This document shows, piece by piece, positions 29,763-30,663 of a stretch of DNA of 30,663 nucleotides; the first letter of the stretch is position 1, and every line of letters begins with the position of its first letter. Below the pieces are notes generated by a model. It was not told the origin of the DNA. It saw nothing but the letters and a program-made list of their open reading frames with translations, and did no database searches. Origin of the DNA: Glomus cerebriforme (taxonomy: Eukaryota; Glomeromycota; Glomeromycetes; Glomerales; Glomeraceae); the NCBI GenBank assembly GCA_003550305.1, contig QKYT01000217.1, forward strand, positions 136,798 to 167,460. Direction: 5' to 3'. The position numbers were made by a program, and so were the translations under genes.

Positions 29763-30645
29763 TTTTTTAAAAAAAAACTGAAAAATTAAGAGTTCAGGTT
29801 AAAGAATAATTTTTTTTAAATACGTGTGTAAAACATAATCTAATTTAACTATGATCATCGCTTTCAGTGATACGGAAAGTTATAGAAAAAATGGGAATAT
29901 TATTTCCTTGCATAGTAAATAATCAGCCTATCAGTTTGCTTTAAGAAGAAATATTACATGGTACTCTGAAGGTACTCTAAATTAAAAAGAAAAACAGGTT
30001 TGTTAAAAAAAAAAACTCCTTATCATCTTATCACTATAGGAAAAAGCACTAAAAATAGAATTAAACTGCATAATTATATATATATATTATTATATATTAT
30101 ATATATTATTTTTTAAAATAAATAACCTTTACGTTCCACAAGATCACTATCAAGTTTTGGAACCGGTTAAGACTTCCATTAATCGACTGAGTTAACCAGA
30201 ATTTATCTGGTTAAAATGTAAAGCGTTAATTCCAGCCGAAATTCTAATGACGAGTTTTAACCGGTTAATTAATCGATTTGGACGGTCTCATTTTAACGAA
30301 GATTTCAAATATTTTTAAACAATGACATTTATTAGTATCTTTAGAGACACGATTAAACATTTATTTAATTGAATTTGTAAACCATCGTATTTATTTATCT
30401 ATTGACAGACAGTAAGAGATAATATTCATCATTTTGATGATAAAAAAAAAAAAACTTTACGGACACGCTGGTCGATTGAATATAATAATAAATAAATAAA
30501 ATAATACACTTGAAGTCTTCATTTACAAAAAGAAAAAGAAAAAAAAAAAGAGTATAATATATTAATTAAAATGACGTCATAAAAATCATAACTCACAATT
30601 CAAAAAAAAAAAAAAAGATAAAATAATTAACTGCAAGCTTTTCAA
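29763..30645. other. B3 upstream region and B3-C3 spacer
   Basis: No gene. It contains CATAGTAAATAATC and CTATCAGTTTGCTTTAAGAA at 29,920-29,948 (the B upstream block), a TATATA run near 30,075-30,110, the AACCGGTTAA element, and the C-gene downstream spacer from ~30,385. Confidence 0.6.
30161..30266. mobile_element. AACCGGTTAA-bordered element, block 3 copy
   Basis: AACCGGTTAA at 30,161-30,170 and TTAACCGGTT at 30,257-30,266, preceded by CTTTACGTTCCAC as in block 2. It sits in the orthologous place, so it predates the duplication. Confidence 0.4.
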
Positions 30646-30663
30646 TTATTCATATTTATTATT
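30646..30663 (-). CDS. C3: 3' end of a C-type family gene, cut by the window edge
   Basis: The last bases on the minus strand read NNKYE-stop, matching NKYEQLRDLQ at the end of C1 but with TAA in place of the Gln codon. In the same frame LKSLQ follows the stop, so this copy ends about five residues early. Only six codons are visible, so nothing can be said about the rest. Confidence 0.5.
   Translation of the reverse strand, partial: NNKYE

Larger units (their letters stand above)
26610..30663 (-). repeat. Segmental duplication block 3 (A3-B3-C3), truncated by the window
   Basis: Same order as blocks 1 and 2. It includes the A-gene downstream spacer, A3, B3, the AACCGGTTAA element and the end of C3. 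It lacks the inverted-repeat element of block 2 and has its own element between A3 and B3. Confidence 0.7.

Noticed and set aside
1..30663. CRISPR-like or phage-like repeat arrays
   Set aside because: The regular repeats present are exon-intron units, tandem 61 bp units or duplicated genes. Nothing has the direct-repeat/spacer pattern of a CRISPR, and the DNA is eukaryotic.

Overview
The window reads as nuclear DNA of an AT-rich filamentous fungus, most likely an arbuscular mycorrhizal fungus of the Glomeromycotina (Rhizophagus-like). The reasons are the strong A/T bias with long homopolymers, short 73-93 nt GT-AG introns, many small non-autonomous transposons, and degraded copies of families I associate with these genomes (an ML-domain lipid-binding secreted protein and an N-terminally SAM-like repetitive family). 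The species assignment is inference. I saw no tRNA, rRNA, CRISPR or prokaryotic-type feature.

Left third (1-9,700). The 5' part of one small gene lies at the left edge and a complete relative at 1,102-1,713 (both minus strand). These are the first members of the family that dominates the window. Then follow a ~207 bp inverted-repeat element (2,546-2,752), two adjacent broken genes (3,194-4,195 and 4,368-4,834), a broken ML-domain gene (6,206-6,686), a broken gene on the minus strand (7,236-7,800) and a head-to-head pair of miniature transposons sharing three copies of a 10 bp target site (7,969-8,394).

Right two thirds (9,880-30,663). A three-gene block, called A-B-C here, occurs three times in the same order and orientation: A1-B1-C1 (11.4-15.8 kb), A2-B2-C2 (21.0-24.4 kb) and A3-B3-C3 (27.4 kb to the right edge). 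Intergenic DNA is shared between blocks, so these are segmental duplications. C2 survives only as an internally deleted remnant and C3 is cut by the window end. One further copy lies in the opposite orientation (25,350-26,052) between blocks 2 and 3, with a damaged start.

The family is a two-exon gene of about 172-245 codons with one phase-2 intron at a fixed place. Exon 1 encodes a conserved ~110-residue helical domain with spaced Trp residues and an [I/V]-Y-[N/S]-K-[V/I] core that recalls Myb/SANT- or MADF-like DNA-binding domains. Exon 2 encodes a coiled coil that in most copies is an internal tandem duplication of ~43 residues. I do not recognise it as a named family. My working idea is a lineage-specific set of small, dimerising nuclear or DNA-binding proteins. 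Between blocks 1 and 2 lie two arrays of very short exon-like repeats (16.6-17.6 kb and 18.9-19.2 kb) that look like relics of repeat-exon genes, and a fold-back element at 18.2-18.5 kb.
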